Positions 47,052 through 57,798 of a stretch of 64,000 bases of DNA are shown here, piece by piece (position 1 is the first letter of the stretch; each line of letters starts with the position of its first letter). The notes beneath the pieces were generated by a model. That model was not told the DNA's origin. It saw only the letters and a list, made by a program, of their open reading frames with translations, and searched no databases. A program made the position numbers and the translations under genes. This stretch comes from Elmis aenea (taxonomy: Eukaryota > Arthropoda > Insecta > Coleoptera > Elmidae), in contig OX393580.1 in assembly GCA_947652605.1 (NCBI GenBank), forward strand, positions 14,900,159 through 14,964,158, in the 5' to 3' direction.

Positions 47052-47170
47052 GATTTTGTGAAGCTGTTATGTCTTCACCTAAATATAACCCAAGACGGCT
47101 TGAGACAGTGCCTTTAGTTAAAAAAGTTGTGCATACACCAATCGTTCGATTTTGTGCTATTTATAATTAA
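47052..47170 (+). CDS. Candidate short host exon, unknown function
   Basis: After an acceptor-like AATGTGTTTCAG the frame reads FCEAVMSSPKYNPRRLETV then PLVKKVVHTPIVRFCAIYN, ending at TAA 47168-47170. The composition is protein-like and unlike the AT-driven frames nearby. It could be a terminal exon or, from the ATG at 47069, a 33-residue peptide. No donor and no neighbouring exon were recognised, and no family match comes to mind. Confidence 0.28.
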
Positions 47171-47689
47171 TAATTTGTTTTCCTCTCTCAAAACCGATGT
47201 GCTTAACACGTTCTAATATTTTTCTAGACCTTTTATATTTTTTTATCGAAAGTGTTAAGAGAAATAAACTAAAATAATAATTGGATTGTGGAGTTGTTGT
47301 TTGTTATGGCTTAATCCTTAAAAAAGATTCTTGATTTTTAATGGTTAGTGAATTAGAATGAAGTAGAGTAATTTAATGAACGTGGTTTTAATTTTTCAGA
47401 AGTACGTCAAAGGTTAAATGTAAAAACAATACGTTTTAAAAATGTTGTGGCATAAATCCGATGAGAAAGTCTGTATAAGTTGATTAACTACTAATGAAAA
47501 TTCATTACATACTTTTAGAGTTCTACTAGCACAGAGAATTTCACATTATTATTTCAAATTTATTGGTACCTACAAAGTTTATCAAACCAATCAGCTAAAG
47601 TGAATATGTCTGATTATAATCTGTACGAATATGATTTAGTGCATGTATTAGCTGTGTATTTAGTAACAAGTTTTAAAATAAATTCCTTT

Positions 47690-47960
47690 GTCAAAGTGAT
47701 TCCTTATCGAAAATTAAGGGGAGACTTTTTTATAACATTTTTCCCTAAGACGTCTCCTTTTGGAGAATTAGGTTTTTATTTTGTTTTTTAAATTTGGATA
47801 TATGCAGGAGAATGATAATTGGTAGATGTTTCATACTTATTAAAAGGTTTTCCATAGTAATATTTTCAATTATCTCCCACCTTCACAGGGGGCTGAAAAG
47901 TGCGACCCCTGTTGGTTTTTGATCAAATTTTTTTAGTGGGTTAAAATTTTGCAATAAATT
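47690..47960. mobile_element. Half copy of the 6991-7732 foldback family
   Basis: GATTCCTTATCGAAAATTAA, GACGTCTCCTTTTGGAG, GCAGGAGAATGATAATTGG and CAGGGGGCTGAAAAGTGCG follow in the same order as in the left arm of the 6991 element. Termini are lost and the facing arm is absent. Confidence 0.75.
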
Positions 47961-48238
47961 TTTTTTTAAAGCTTGTTTTATTTAGATTTTTTTGTATTTT
48001 TTAGATTTTGAGTAAAAAATAAAATAAGTAAACATGTACCATTAAAAAGGTTCTAATATAAAACGATTAATTTTGGTGTACCATGGTTTGTTTATGGGAG
48101 AGAGTAAGGGGGTGATGGGGTGAAATTCCTGGGTTCAAAGGAGTCCAGAAATTAACTAAAAAATTTTTTTTACGCGCTTATTTACCGTAACATTGCATTT
48201 TTTTTCCCCGGGCCTGGCAACGACGTCTCTGCTCATTA

Positions 48239-49028
48239 TACAGGGTGTCCCAATTACACACCGCCAAAAAGTAGGTGTATATTCCTGAGTGAAAATGATG
48301 ACCATTTGTCAAATATTTTGTTATCCGAAAATGCTTCCTTTCAAAGTTAGAGACCTCCAAAGTTGCAAGAAAAAAAAATCAAAAAATCGATTACGTCCTA
48401 GCCGTTTAAGCTAGAGCTATCAAACTTGGCCGAAATGTTTAGGTGTTTCCCGTTGACTTTGTGGGATAATTGGAAAGAAAACACGTAATTGGAAGTATGA
48501 TTTATAGTCAGGTCATCCGCCTTAAGCCTTAAGTCGAGCATGACATTAGCCAACTAAGTTTAGTAAAAAAAATATTTTAGGTGTATAAACAGAGTTTGTC
48601 GATGCATCTTTAGCGCTAATTTTCTCGAAAACGGCAACGTTTACAGCAAAAAAAGAGGGACGAATTTTTTCTCTTAAGTCGTACTTTCTTATGGACGAAT
48701 GACATTTTCAATTTTATTCCAGAGTAAAAAATTCTGAAGATGGTAAGCGGATGACCTGAATATATAAATCATACTTCCAATTACGTGTTTTCTTTCTAAT
48801 TATCCGACAAAGTCAATGGGAAACACCTAAACATTTCGGCCAAGTTTGATAGCTCTAGCTTAAACGGCTAGGACGTATTCGATTTTTTGATTTTTTTTTC
48901 TTGCATTTTTGGAGGTCTCTAACTTTGAAAGGAAGCATTTTCGGATAACAAAATATTTGACAAATGGTCATCATTTTCACTCAGGAATATGCACCTACTT
49001 TTTGGCGGTGTATAATTGTGACAATTTG
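48239..49028. mobile_element. Foldback element, about 790 bp
   Basis: The left end is TACAGGGTGTCCCAATTACA. The right end is complementary up to TTTTTGGCGGTGTATAATTG and then decays. Arms of about 270 bp pair closely, with CGGCCAAGTTTGATAGCTC on the right and its complement on the left. The short peptide frames at both edges are the same arm read twice. Confidence 0.88.
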
Positions 49029-49029
49029 A

Positions 49030-49462
49030 AACCACTAAACATGCGCCACACTGCGCCCGTATTCTTAATCGGCGGTAAACTATGGGACCTTACTTTAAAA
49101 ACACGCCTCGTATTACTATGTGTTTACTTACAATTTCACTGTTTAACATTGTGTAAATGTCGAAAATTTGTGTAAATTATTGGTGCAAAGTAAATTGTGC
49201 AATGAAGTTACCAAAACCAGTATAAATTATATGTTTAATCAGCAAGTAGGTTCAGTTTAATTAATTACATGTTTGCAAAAGTACTTAACAGTATGTTAAT
49301 AGTGATGTTTACGTTCTATTAGAATTGAATTATTTTCGTTTTATTTACGGATATATGACTTGAATTCTAAGGGTGCCTGCATGATTTTGCTAGGTCAGTT
49401 AACAATTGTATTCAAGCCATACGCATTAATTCTAAGCTCATCAGTTATAAAAACGGTTGAAA
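49030..49462. other. AT-rich, nothing recognised
   Basis: No gene or repeat terminus between the foldback and the hAT element. Confidence 0.45.
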
Positions 49463-49470
49463 GATGCATG

Positions 49471-50399
49471 CAGTAGCGGACTGGGAAATTCAACCGGCCC
49501 GGGAAAAACCTGCTAGACCGGCCCCCAAAAAATTAATAACCCAAAAAAATGTAATTTTCAAATGTTGTCATGTTTAGATAATAATAAAATTATTTCTAAA
49601 AAATGTCCATGTTCAGTCTCATTGTTCTCTAATGAGAATGAATTAGCAGATTCCGATCTGTGAGCCCGAAAAGCTAAACCCCTTTTTCCAATTAGTTTTA
49701 CAACATCTAGACTTGAACATGAAGACTTTGCGTTGATAATCGACGTTTCAATTTTGTCTGTTTCAACGGGGCAGTTTATATTGTCTTCGTTTGTTGAATT
49801 TGATGAATGCAAATCTTGATCAATGTTAGATTTTTCAACATCAGGCGCACTAACTTTAGAAGTTAAAGCAAACAAATCACTTAACTTAAAACTTTTTTTA
49901 GCAGCTTCGTGAAGTACTTTTTGTCTATTTTCTTTCTCTTTTTGAGCACATTTTCTTTTTTCCATTTTTCCTTGATTAAATACTATATAACCAGAATAAT
50001 CTCACAATCTCACAATGAATGTAAAGAATCAGTCTGCATTTATTAAGTTTAATAATTGTTTATTAATTACTAAAATATTAAAACTAAAATTCTAGTAAGG
50101 TATAATATCAATATCACTTGGTGCTCAAAAACATAGCCCGGACGGTGAAATTTAACGAAAACGTCGGACATAGCAGAGACACAAATCAGAGACGTAGTCA
50201 GCTTATAAAGCTTGGGAGGGCCAGGGGTACAAAAGTTATGCGATGTTGTAGGTAACTTATTCTTTATTTATTACTAACCGAAATAATAATATTGCATAAT
50301 TTTTTCATAAAAATCATAACAAGTACTGTGGGTCGCGGCCTCAGAGCGACCGTCCCACCGGGATTCCTCCCGGTGTCCCGCCGGCCCAGTCCGCCACTG
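49471..50399 (-). mobile_element. ZMYM1-type hAT element, internally deleted
   Basis: Ends CAGTAGCGGACTGGG and CCCAGTCCGCCACTG, complementary at 14 of 15 positions, are flanked by an exact 8-bp duplication GATGCATG (49463-49470 and 50400-50407). A transposase N-terminal frame lies on the minus strand. The exact duplication and nearly matching ends point to a fairly recent insertion of a deletion derivative. Confidence 0.92.
49558..49965 (-). pseudogene. hAT transposase N-terminal fragment
   Basis: A 135-codon open frame starts MEKRKCAQKEKENRQKVL, KSFKLSDLFAL, and ends KRGLAFRAHRSESANSF, EHGHFLEIILLLSKHDNI. The basic start followed by a KLSDLF-like motif is usual for TTF-type (ZMYM1-like) hAT transposases. 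The end matches the LAFRGHxE..NxGNFLELLxLLxxYD motif opening DUF4371. The zinc finger between them and everything downstream (DUF4371 core, dimerisation region) is missing. The frame itself has no internal stop. Confidence 0.75.
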
Positions 50400-50407
50400 G
50401 ATGCATG

Positions 50408-51984
50408 CAATTTATTTATTAATCGCATGTTTCAAATTTGGTTTTGACTTATAAATCATTTTTAGTTAAAAATTGATTAAATAATTCCCTTGCGGTTTAC
50501 TGTTAACAGCGATATAAAATATGCAACATTTTTATAAGGGATGTAAAATATTTTAAATTTTAAAAGGTTCAAGGTGGCTATTGCTAAAAATGTGCGCCAC
50601 TTGGTATTTTCGAGATATCTTTATTAATAGTCATGGTTAGCAATTGCAGTTCAAGTAAATACTACGCAAGGAAACATATTTTATAGCCTTGATTAATTCT
50701 AAATTTAAAATACAGATTTTTATGGAAAAGTTTGATTGCATTGCATAAACATTTTGTCGATTACGTTATGAGTGCGATAATTTTGACTGTCACTGATTTT
50801 ATTAGAGCTAACAAGTTGGTTTCAATTTTATAAATAACAATTTGTAATAAATTAATTATTTTCTCGAGGCATATTTTTTTATTTAACAAGTTAATTGCGT
50901 TGTATGTTTTATTCAGATACATTTTAAAAGCTTCGAAATAGCATAACAACTTTATTTCTCAACGTGTGTTAAGAAACAAATTAGAATTTTATTATTTTAA
51001 TAGGTGCTATTTTCAAATGGGTAAAGTTATAAAAATCGTTTAATAAAGGCCATTTAATATTTTTATTTTCTACCCTGCTATTAACGAAGTGAAATTCATT
51101 TTGAAATAGTTCCAAAATGTTTATAGTATTGATACCTCTCAGACTTTAGAAGTGTTTAATTAGTTTGGTTATATAAATTCGAGCTAAATACGTTTCGGAA
51201 AGTGGGTGTAAGACGATTCGCTTAATTGAGGTGTCAATAAAGTCTTTGGAGTTTGTTAGTTTTTTATGGACAGTCTAGGTAGGGTGTTTCATTACAGAGC
51301 ACGATTTTGCTGTATATCTTGGAATATCTGAAAACGCTTTATCGGTTATTTGTACACAGGTGTGCCTGTTTTACGCAAAAAATTGTTTTATTTAGACTTG
51401 TGGGTGTAGAAAGAAAAAGTTTTTTACGTCGTGGGTGATAAAGTCAATTAAGAGTGTGAAAGTACATTTAAAAACTATGTGAATAGGATTTTAGTAAAAT
51501 ATTTTTATGCAGTTTTAATTTATTTTATAATTCAAATATTTTTATTCGATAATTTCTTTGTTTTTACTTATAACTTCTGATGAGCAATTGCGTACAGCGA
51601 AATGATAAAAATGAGAAAATGAGAAAAATATGTTTAACTATATTTATAGCCAAAACCAAAGTTATAATGGGTCTTTAGGGAAATACTCCGAAGACTGTTT
51701 AAATATGTGTGTATGTACATATGTACCTACATATTCAATGTAAAAGTTACATCCTTTAAATTATGCTATATCTAGCGATCAAAGTAAGAATATCGGTAAA
51801 ACTGGTAAAATTTAGCGCATCTGGTTAAATGTAATAATTAGACATGAATGTTTTTAAGAAGCTCTATTTATAGGTCCCTGTAAAAATCGACATAGGACTT
51901 TTTTTAATCAGCATGTGCCCACAGCATAGATACAAATAGTATAGCACGGGCGGCCAACCAGTTTGTTATCGACTTTTTATATTA
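50408..51984. other. AT-rich, nothing recognised
   Basis: A TA-GGGTGTTTCATTACAG word at 51281 resembles a solo terminus. No gene is supported. The frame at 50761-50949 has no domain. Confidence 0.45.
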
Positions 51985-52295
51985 TACTAGGCGATTTACC
52001 CGGCGTTGCACGGGTGATTACAATTCTCTTTTATCAATCACAGACTACTCGCGCTCCGCGCTCGCTCCCGGCGGACGTTCTCAGACGTTCAATTACAGAC
52101 AACTCGCGCTCCGCGCTCGCGTTCGGCGGACGTTTCCGGCCGTTCCCGGGCATTTCCGGCCGTTCTTTATACGACGTTTGATCCGTTAGGTCCTAAATAG
52201 TAACTGTGCAAAATTTGGTCCCGATCGATCAACGGACCTAGGATTCTATAGCGAACAAACAAATAAACAAACAAACAAACACACAAACAAACAAG
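51985..52295 (+). mobile_element. LINE or SINE 3' end with (CAAA)n tail
   Basis: It begins at TAGGCGATTTACCCGGCGTT. It includes two direct units of ACTCGCGCTCCGCGCTCGC followed by GGCGGACGTT, then TTTGGTCCCGATCGATCAAC and CCTAGGATTCTATAGCGAAC, and a run of CAAA at 52257-52293. The last two blocks and the tetranucleotide tail are typical of RTE-like LINE or derived SINE 3' ends in arthropods. It is plus strand and 5'-truncated, abutting the 1514-bp foldback. Confidence 0.6.
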
Positions 52296-52311
52296 CTCTT
52301 CTATATATGTA

Positions 52312-53825
52312 TACAGGGTGTCCCAGATTACATTTCCAGCATGGGGATCTCGCTTATTATAAGAGATACAGGTTTGTTTAAATTAGATGAATTATTCCTT
52401 GGTATGAAAGGAGCCACAATCAATTTTTAAAAGTACAAAATTCGTCGTGCTTCAGATGTTATAGCAAAAAATATGAAAATGTCGAATTTCTTTTTTCTTT
52501 CATAACTTTTTTGTCTTAATCGTTAGAGCAATTTTATTTGTACTTTCTGAAAGTACTTTTTAATGGAGAATGTAACTGTCATTTTAGATTTTTTTTAACA
52601 CCTACCATTTTCGAGATATTACCCCCAATTCCATTTTTTCTTATGGGCCGCGAAGTTGGCTATGGAATAGTTGAATGTGCTTTTTTTTACTCGTTTAAAT
52701 GAGATATTACTTGCTATACCTATTTTTATAAACAAGTCACAAAATGAAAAAAAATCGTATTTTACCCATGACTTATCAAGCTATCTATGAAAATAAAAAC
52801 AAAAAACAACTAATTAAATGTCAAATGACAGTTACCATTTGTATGCGACATCATTTATTAGAATGTATAGTATTGTTGTGTAATTCGATAGTTTTTGTAG
52901 CAAATTTGTTTCATTTAATTATGGGCACATTTACAACTAATTAAAAAATTTTAATGTAGAAATGCTACATTCTTTACAACAGAAACTGTGCAAAATAGAT
53001 ATTTGTAATTCTTTATGGATTTGTTTTGGATTTTTGGTTGGTTTTTCGAAGAAACCATATTCTTTTAAATTTATTTCCAAATTTCTGTAATTACACACTC
53101 TTCGTTGCCTTTTCTCAAGATATAGCTCAAGTATATTCGCTCAGCTTCCACAGTTTTTATGGTAAAGAATGTAGCATCTCAACATGTCAAATTTTTCGCT
53201 ATTTTTAAATGTAGCCATCATTATAACAATAATTACTACAAAGACTATCGAATTACACAACAATAATATGAAATTCTAATATATGATACCGCAGACAAAT
53301 GGCAACTGTCATTTGACATTTAATTAGTTGTTTTTTGTTTTTATTTTCATAGATAGCTTGATAAGTCATGGGTAAAATACAATTTTTTTTCATTTTGTGA
53401 CTTGTTTATAAAAATAGGTATAGCAAGTAATATCTCATTTAAACGAGTAAAAAAAAGCACATTCAACTATTCCATAGCCAACTTCGCGGCCCATAAGAAA
53501 AAATGGAATTGGGGGTAATATCTCGAAAATGGTAGGTGTTAAAAAAAATCTAAAATGACAGTTACATTCTCCATTAAAAAGTACTTTCAGAAAGTACAAA
53601 TAAAATTGCTCTAACGATTAAGACAAAAAAGTTATGAAAGAAAAAAGAAATTCGACATTTTCATACTTTTTGCTATAACATCTGAAGCACGACGAATTTT
53701 GTACTTTTAAAAATTGATTGTGGCTCCTCTCTTACTAAGAAATAATTCATTTGATTTAAACAAACCTGTATCTCTTATAATAAGCGAGATCCCCATGCTG
53801 GAAATGTAATCTGGGACACCCTGTA
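52312..53825 (-). mobile_element. 1514-bp foldback element, second copy, inverted
   Basis: Same length and ends as the copy at 18512-20025 but in opposite orientation: the arm that is left there is right here (the GATACCGCAGACAAATGG version lies at 53284). Identity is very high by eye. The pair forms inverted repeats about 32 kb apart. Confidence 0.93.
53026..53221 (-). pseudogene. Transposase N-terminal fragment in second 1514-bp copy
   Basis: Mirror position of the fragment at 19116. It has the same MATFKNSEKFDMLRCYILY start, the same TGA after HKNCGS and the same LEINLKEYGFFEKP. The plus-strand frame MDFWLVFRRN over it is a shadow. Confidence 0.68.
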
Positions 53826-53839
53826 TATATATAGATATA

Positions 53840-55035
53840 TTATTATAGTCGCGAGCTACCAACCAAATTCTTGAATTTTTGAAAAAACTCCGAGGAAAAA
53901 CCGTTTTTACACAAGTCTCCTTTTTCGCGTTTTTCTCCAGAATTGGTAAAGTTCTTTTTAAATACTTGCACAAATTTATTCGCGCTCGTCGGAAACCAAA
54001 GCTATTGCGATTTTTTCCCGTACGGTTCCATGGTCCACACGACTGCAAAAATGACAATTTTTAAGCATAATTTTTGGCCGGTCGTGAAGGATTCCAAAAA
54101 CAAAAAAAGTGCACCATTCATACATCACCAGATGCGGATCTTTTGGCTACACTTTAAGACACAAAAAAAACGTATGAAAAAAAGTTACTGCATTTTTTTG
54201 TAAACCGAGATGTTTTTCGTTTTCGAACGAACTTTGAGAAAAAACCGTATTTACAGCAGGGGTTTGGAGTAGTACAATTTTTTAATTGCTCCGCTCCAGC
54301 TTCGCTCCATGCTTTAAATATTATTAACGTAAGTATTTTATTTAAAAAATTTGTTTTTGAACATAAAAGTTTTAATTTTATCGGACATGTGGAAGTTGGT
54401 CAAAAATTACAATATTTGACCTTAACATACAAGTAAAGTTAAATAAATGTTTAAGAAAACAAATTATTGATCGTCAAAGGTTGAAAAAAAAAGTGCGTTT
54501 TAAAAAAAATTGTACATAATAAACTGGAGCAGTGGAGCAATCACAATTATTTGCTCCTGACTCCGCTCCTGCTCCGGGCAAAAACTCATTGCTCCACTGC
54601 TCCATGCTCCGCTTGAAACCCCCGATTTACAGGGTTCTCGTTTTTGGCATTTTTTTACGGAACCATTAAGGTGCATTTATATTATTGTCGCGTAAGCGGA
54701 GCGTCTCCGTCACGTAACGTCTCACACAAAGTAGTTTTTATATCGTAACGTAATCGTAGCGGCTCAGACACGTAACGTATCAGACAAAATTATATTGACG
54801 TAGGTACCGAAAAGGCAACATATTTTTAATTGTCATTTTTTAAATTGATCTGATCTAACGCTTTAGCCTTTTTTTAATAAACTTTGTACCGTTTTACTCG
54901 CAAATGATGCGCACTTCAGAAACTAAAGGAGTTTCGATTTTTCCTGCATGTGTCCATGGCCAACGCGACTAGTAATATGGCAATTTTTAGGGACTATTTT
55001 TGGGCAGCCTTAAAGGATACTAAAAACAAAAGAAA
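53840..55035. repeat. Decayed relative of the 57120/61881 foldback repeat
   Basis: Blocks such as AACCGTTTTTACA, TTTTTCGCGTTTTTCTCC, GTACCGTTTTACTCGCAAATG and CCATGGCCAACGCGAC match the foldback arms at 57480-57650 and 62280-62430 at low identity. The hAT MITE 54257-54624 is inserted in it. A pair of diverged direct units around CACGTAACGTCTCACACAAA lies at 54680-54800. Confidence 0.5.
54257..54624. mobile_element. hAT MITE made of GCTCC arrays
   Basis: Ends CAGGGGTTTGGAGTAG and CGCTTGAAACCCCCG, flanked by an exact 8-bp duplication ATTTACAG (54249-54256 and 54625-54632). The interior holds GCTCCGCTCC-type runs at the left and CTCCGCTCCTGCTCC, CCACTGCTCCATGCTCCG at the right. Same architecture as the GACTCC element. 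Confidence 0.9.
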
Positions 55036-55539
55036 ATAGTCTCTTTGGTCGAGAAAAATTATCATTTAACAAATTTGAAAAAGTTTAATTAATAATAACA
55101 ATTGTTAATTAAAAAGATCAAAATTATTCGGATTGTTTAGTAAAGAACCTTTTTTTTTTGTTTAATAACTATCAATGTAAAGCTAATATTCAACAAGTCA
55201 GATGAATAAATGTGGCTAAACACTACTTTCTTTTATTTATATTACCAAATGGTGTTGCTGGAAGCTTGTGCAGTTACGGTTTCATAAAAGTTGGTACCTA
55301 TATGAAAATCATTCGAACAAAAACTCAACTGAACGCACATGCTTTATAATGATATAATTTTAATCTAAAATCCAATTTTAATGTTATTTTTAACTTTCAT
55401 CGCAATTGGAAATCATAATTATTTTTGTTTATGTTCTTTGCGGCATTTTGCAGAATCACATTAGTATCTTTTATAGCTAGGTATGATACAAAACGATTAA
55501 TAAAGAGTTAATGTGACATAATAGTATATTACTCCTACA
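55036..55539. other. AT-rich, nothing recognised
   Basis: No gene or repeat terminus. Confidence 0.5.
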
Positions 55540-55850
55540 TAACAAGAGTTGTAAGAAGCATATTACGCACGAATGGAAAAGTTGCGCCCAGAGCGGCGTA
55601 GCGGCAAGCGCGTTATTCCGCGAGTGCGTAATTGCTGTACAACTCGTGTTATGTAGCTTATTTTTTCTACGATCACATAATACCTACGATTTTAACGGCT
55701 TTTTGGCTAATATACACATCTAATCACGTTGTCAATTTTGTAGTAAGCCTACTTTGACATTTCTAGACAAGTGTGCGTTTTGCTTACCGTGCGTTATAAC
55801 TCACGTACTATGCATGCAGGCTGTACGGTGAGAGACATTTACATTAGCGG
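55540..55850. repeat. Dispersed repeat Z, copy 2
   Basis: Partner of 25828-26135. Here the hairpin section reads GAGCGGCGTAGCGGCAAGCG then CGCGAGTGCG, GC-rich within AT-rich DNA, and AGAGTTGTAAGAAG pairs with the later TACAACTCGTGTT. Confidence 0.65.
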
Positions 55851-56452
55851 TAGCAAAAAACTTGTAATTTTTTATAGTTTGCTTTAAGATGGAAAATTTT
55901 ATATAATCCATGAAACATTTTATATGTTAAAAAAACTTAGATAACATTTATCAGTTTGTTTATCTCTTATTCGCTTGTAAATTAGAACATGCATACGGAA
56001 TAATTATAAGTATCAGTAATCATCTTAATTAGTAGCTCGGTTGTGTTTAGCAGAATTGGCAAGAATTATTCGTGCTTCGCTCAGTTATTATTGGTGTCTA
56101 CGAAAATGTTCCTGTATCTAAATCATTAAATTTGCGAATATCTTCTTCAACGTGATTAAATGGGGGATGTCATAAAGTTTAAATTATAATTGTCGTCTTA
56201 CATAACGGGCTGTTAAATGTAGTATTCACATTATCTGGTTCTACCGAAACCTAATTACTGTTTCAGGAAGTGTATAATATATACCGTGTGTTTTAAAAGC
56301 GAGTTGCAGTGAATATTCCAATAAACAAAGTTTTAAAATATTAAGATTAAAGAATTGGCTTTAAGAGGAAAAATTTTATGTTATCGTACTATTTAGCTTT
56401 TATTTTTTGTTTCTTGTTTAAGCAGAAGTTGTAAAAAAATCGTTATTTTTAG
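55851..56452. other. AT-rich, nothing recognised
   Basis: No gene. A possible acceptor (CTGTTTCAG, 56265) leads into closed frames. Confidence 0.4.
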
Positions 56453-56811
56453 CAGGGATGGGTAGCCGGTAGAAACATTAACGATTCTCGAATCGGTATT
56501 TTTTAAAACCGACCGACCCCCAACTATATTTTTTAATGCACTACACTGGAGAATATAAAGGAAAACCGGTATTGAATATTTTAAATTTCGTTTTCGTTCT
56601 TGAACAAGAAAAAATAAAGGTCGTTTCTGTTTCGTTCTTTAAAAAATAACAGTTAATATCGTTATTTTGTTTTCGTTTTAGTTCTGTTCTCATTCTTAAT
56701 AAACACCGAATCTAAGAGTCGGCAGTCGACAGTTTTTCCGACTACCGACCGACTCCCGACTCCTCAAAAAAGCCTCGACTCACGACTTTCGACTCCGACT
56801 TCCCATTCCTG
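56453..56811. mobile_element. hAT MITE with CCGAC arrays and a nested TTTCGTT segment
   Basis: Starts CAGGGATGGGTAGCCGG and ends ACTTCCCATTCCTG, flanked by an exact 8-bp duplication ATTTTTAG (56445-56452 and 56812-56819). The ends carry ACCGACCGAC and GACTCCCGACTCC runs. The middle (about 56570-56697) is a copy of the TTTCGTTTTCGTTC element seen at 424-578, so two MITE types are fused or nested. Confidence 0.9.
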
Positions 56812-56819
56812 ATTTTTAG

Positions 56820-57119
56820 GACACAAATTAATTTTTATTTTCATTTAAAACATCGGCGGATTACTTTACAGGCGCAGGATTTTGGAACTTGGGGGTGTTA
56901 GTACAGCAGGGGTCACAAAGGAAAACTGAACTTTTTACCAATTGATGAACAAATTTTCATGGGGGGCTCAAAATCGGGATATATACCAAGAGCAGGGTCA
57001 TCCCTAGCACTCACTCGGAAACCGCCTGAGAGCGGTACTTCAAAGGAGCGGCAAAATTACAATTCATCAATACTTACTACAAAAAAATACATGAACATTT
57101 TTGTTCCTTACAAGGGAGC
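56820..57119. repeat. Left part of a ~127-bp tandem unit
   Basis: GAGCGGCAAAATTACAATTCATC at 57045, followed by ACTACAAAAAAATACATGAAC, recurs in direct orientation at 57870-57935. The foldback 57120-57798 sits between the units. Confidence 0.5.
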
Positions 57120-57798
57120 GTCACGATATGGTGTCGCTAGAATTTGGTTAAGGCTGTGTTTATTGCATCAAGGACATCAAAATTAAATGTTTCCCAGAGT
57201 TATACGTACCACTGGCCATTTCCTTCGGAAAATTGGCAAAAAACTGAAAAATCGGTATGAAAAGGGCATTTTTGCGATCGCGTTGACCATGAAATCGTCA
57301 GAGATAAAATCGAAATTCTCCTATTTACCAATGCGCCCATCCTTTGCAAGTAAAATGGTGCAGAGTATTTGAAAAAATCTTAAACGGTTCCGGAAAAAAA
57401 CGTCAAAAACGAAACCCCTGCAAAAGCGCTTTGATTTGGGAAGTTTTATAACTAAATCTATGCGACTTGCATAGGCGTTTAACATACCGTTTTTACAAGG
57501 GTTTCGTTTTTCGCGTTTTTCTCCGGAACTGTTTAAGATTTTTTTTAAAAGCTTAGCACCATTTTACTTGCAAAGGATGCGCGCATTAGTAAATAGAAGA
57601 TTTTCGATTTTATCTCTGACGGTTTCATGGCCAACGCGATCGCAAAAATTACTTTTATAAATCAACGTTTTAGTTTTCCCCCTATTTTGCCGAAGGAAAT
57701 GGCCAGTGGCACGAATAACTCTGTAAAACATTTAGTTTTGATGTCCTTGATGCAATAAATACAGCCTTGATCAGATTCTAGCGACAACATATCGTGAC
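57120..57798. repeat. Foldback repeat Y, copy 1
   Basis: Arms begin TCACGATATG and GTCGCTAGAAT and end in the complement at 57780-57798. GTTATACGTACCACTGGCCA pairs with TGGCCAGTGGCACGAATAAC. Each arm is about 300 bp. It has no CAGGGTG terminus, so it is a separate foldback family. Short open frames in it are shadows. Confidence 0.8.

Noticed and set aside
53879..54203. Short open frames near 54 kb
   Set aside because: They lie in a decayed repeat related to the Y foldback and have no domains.
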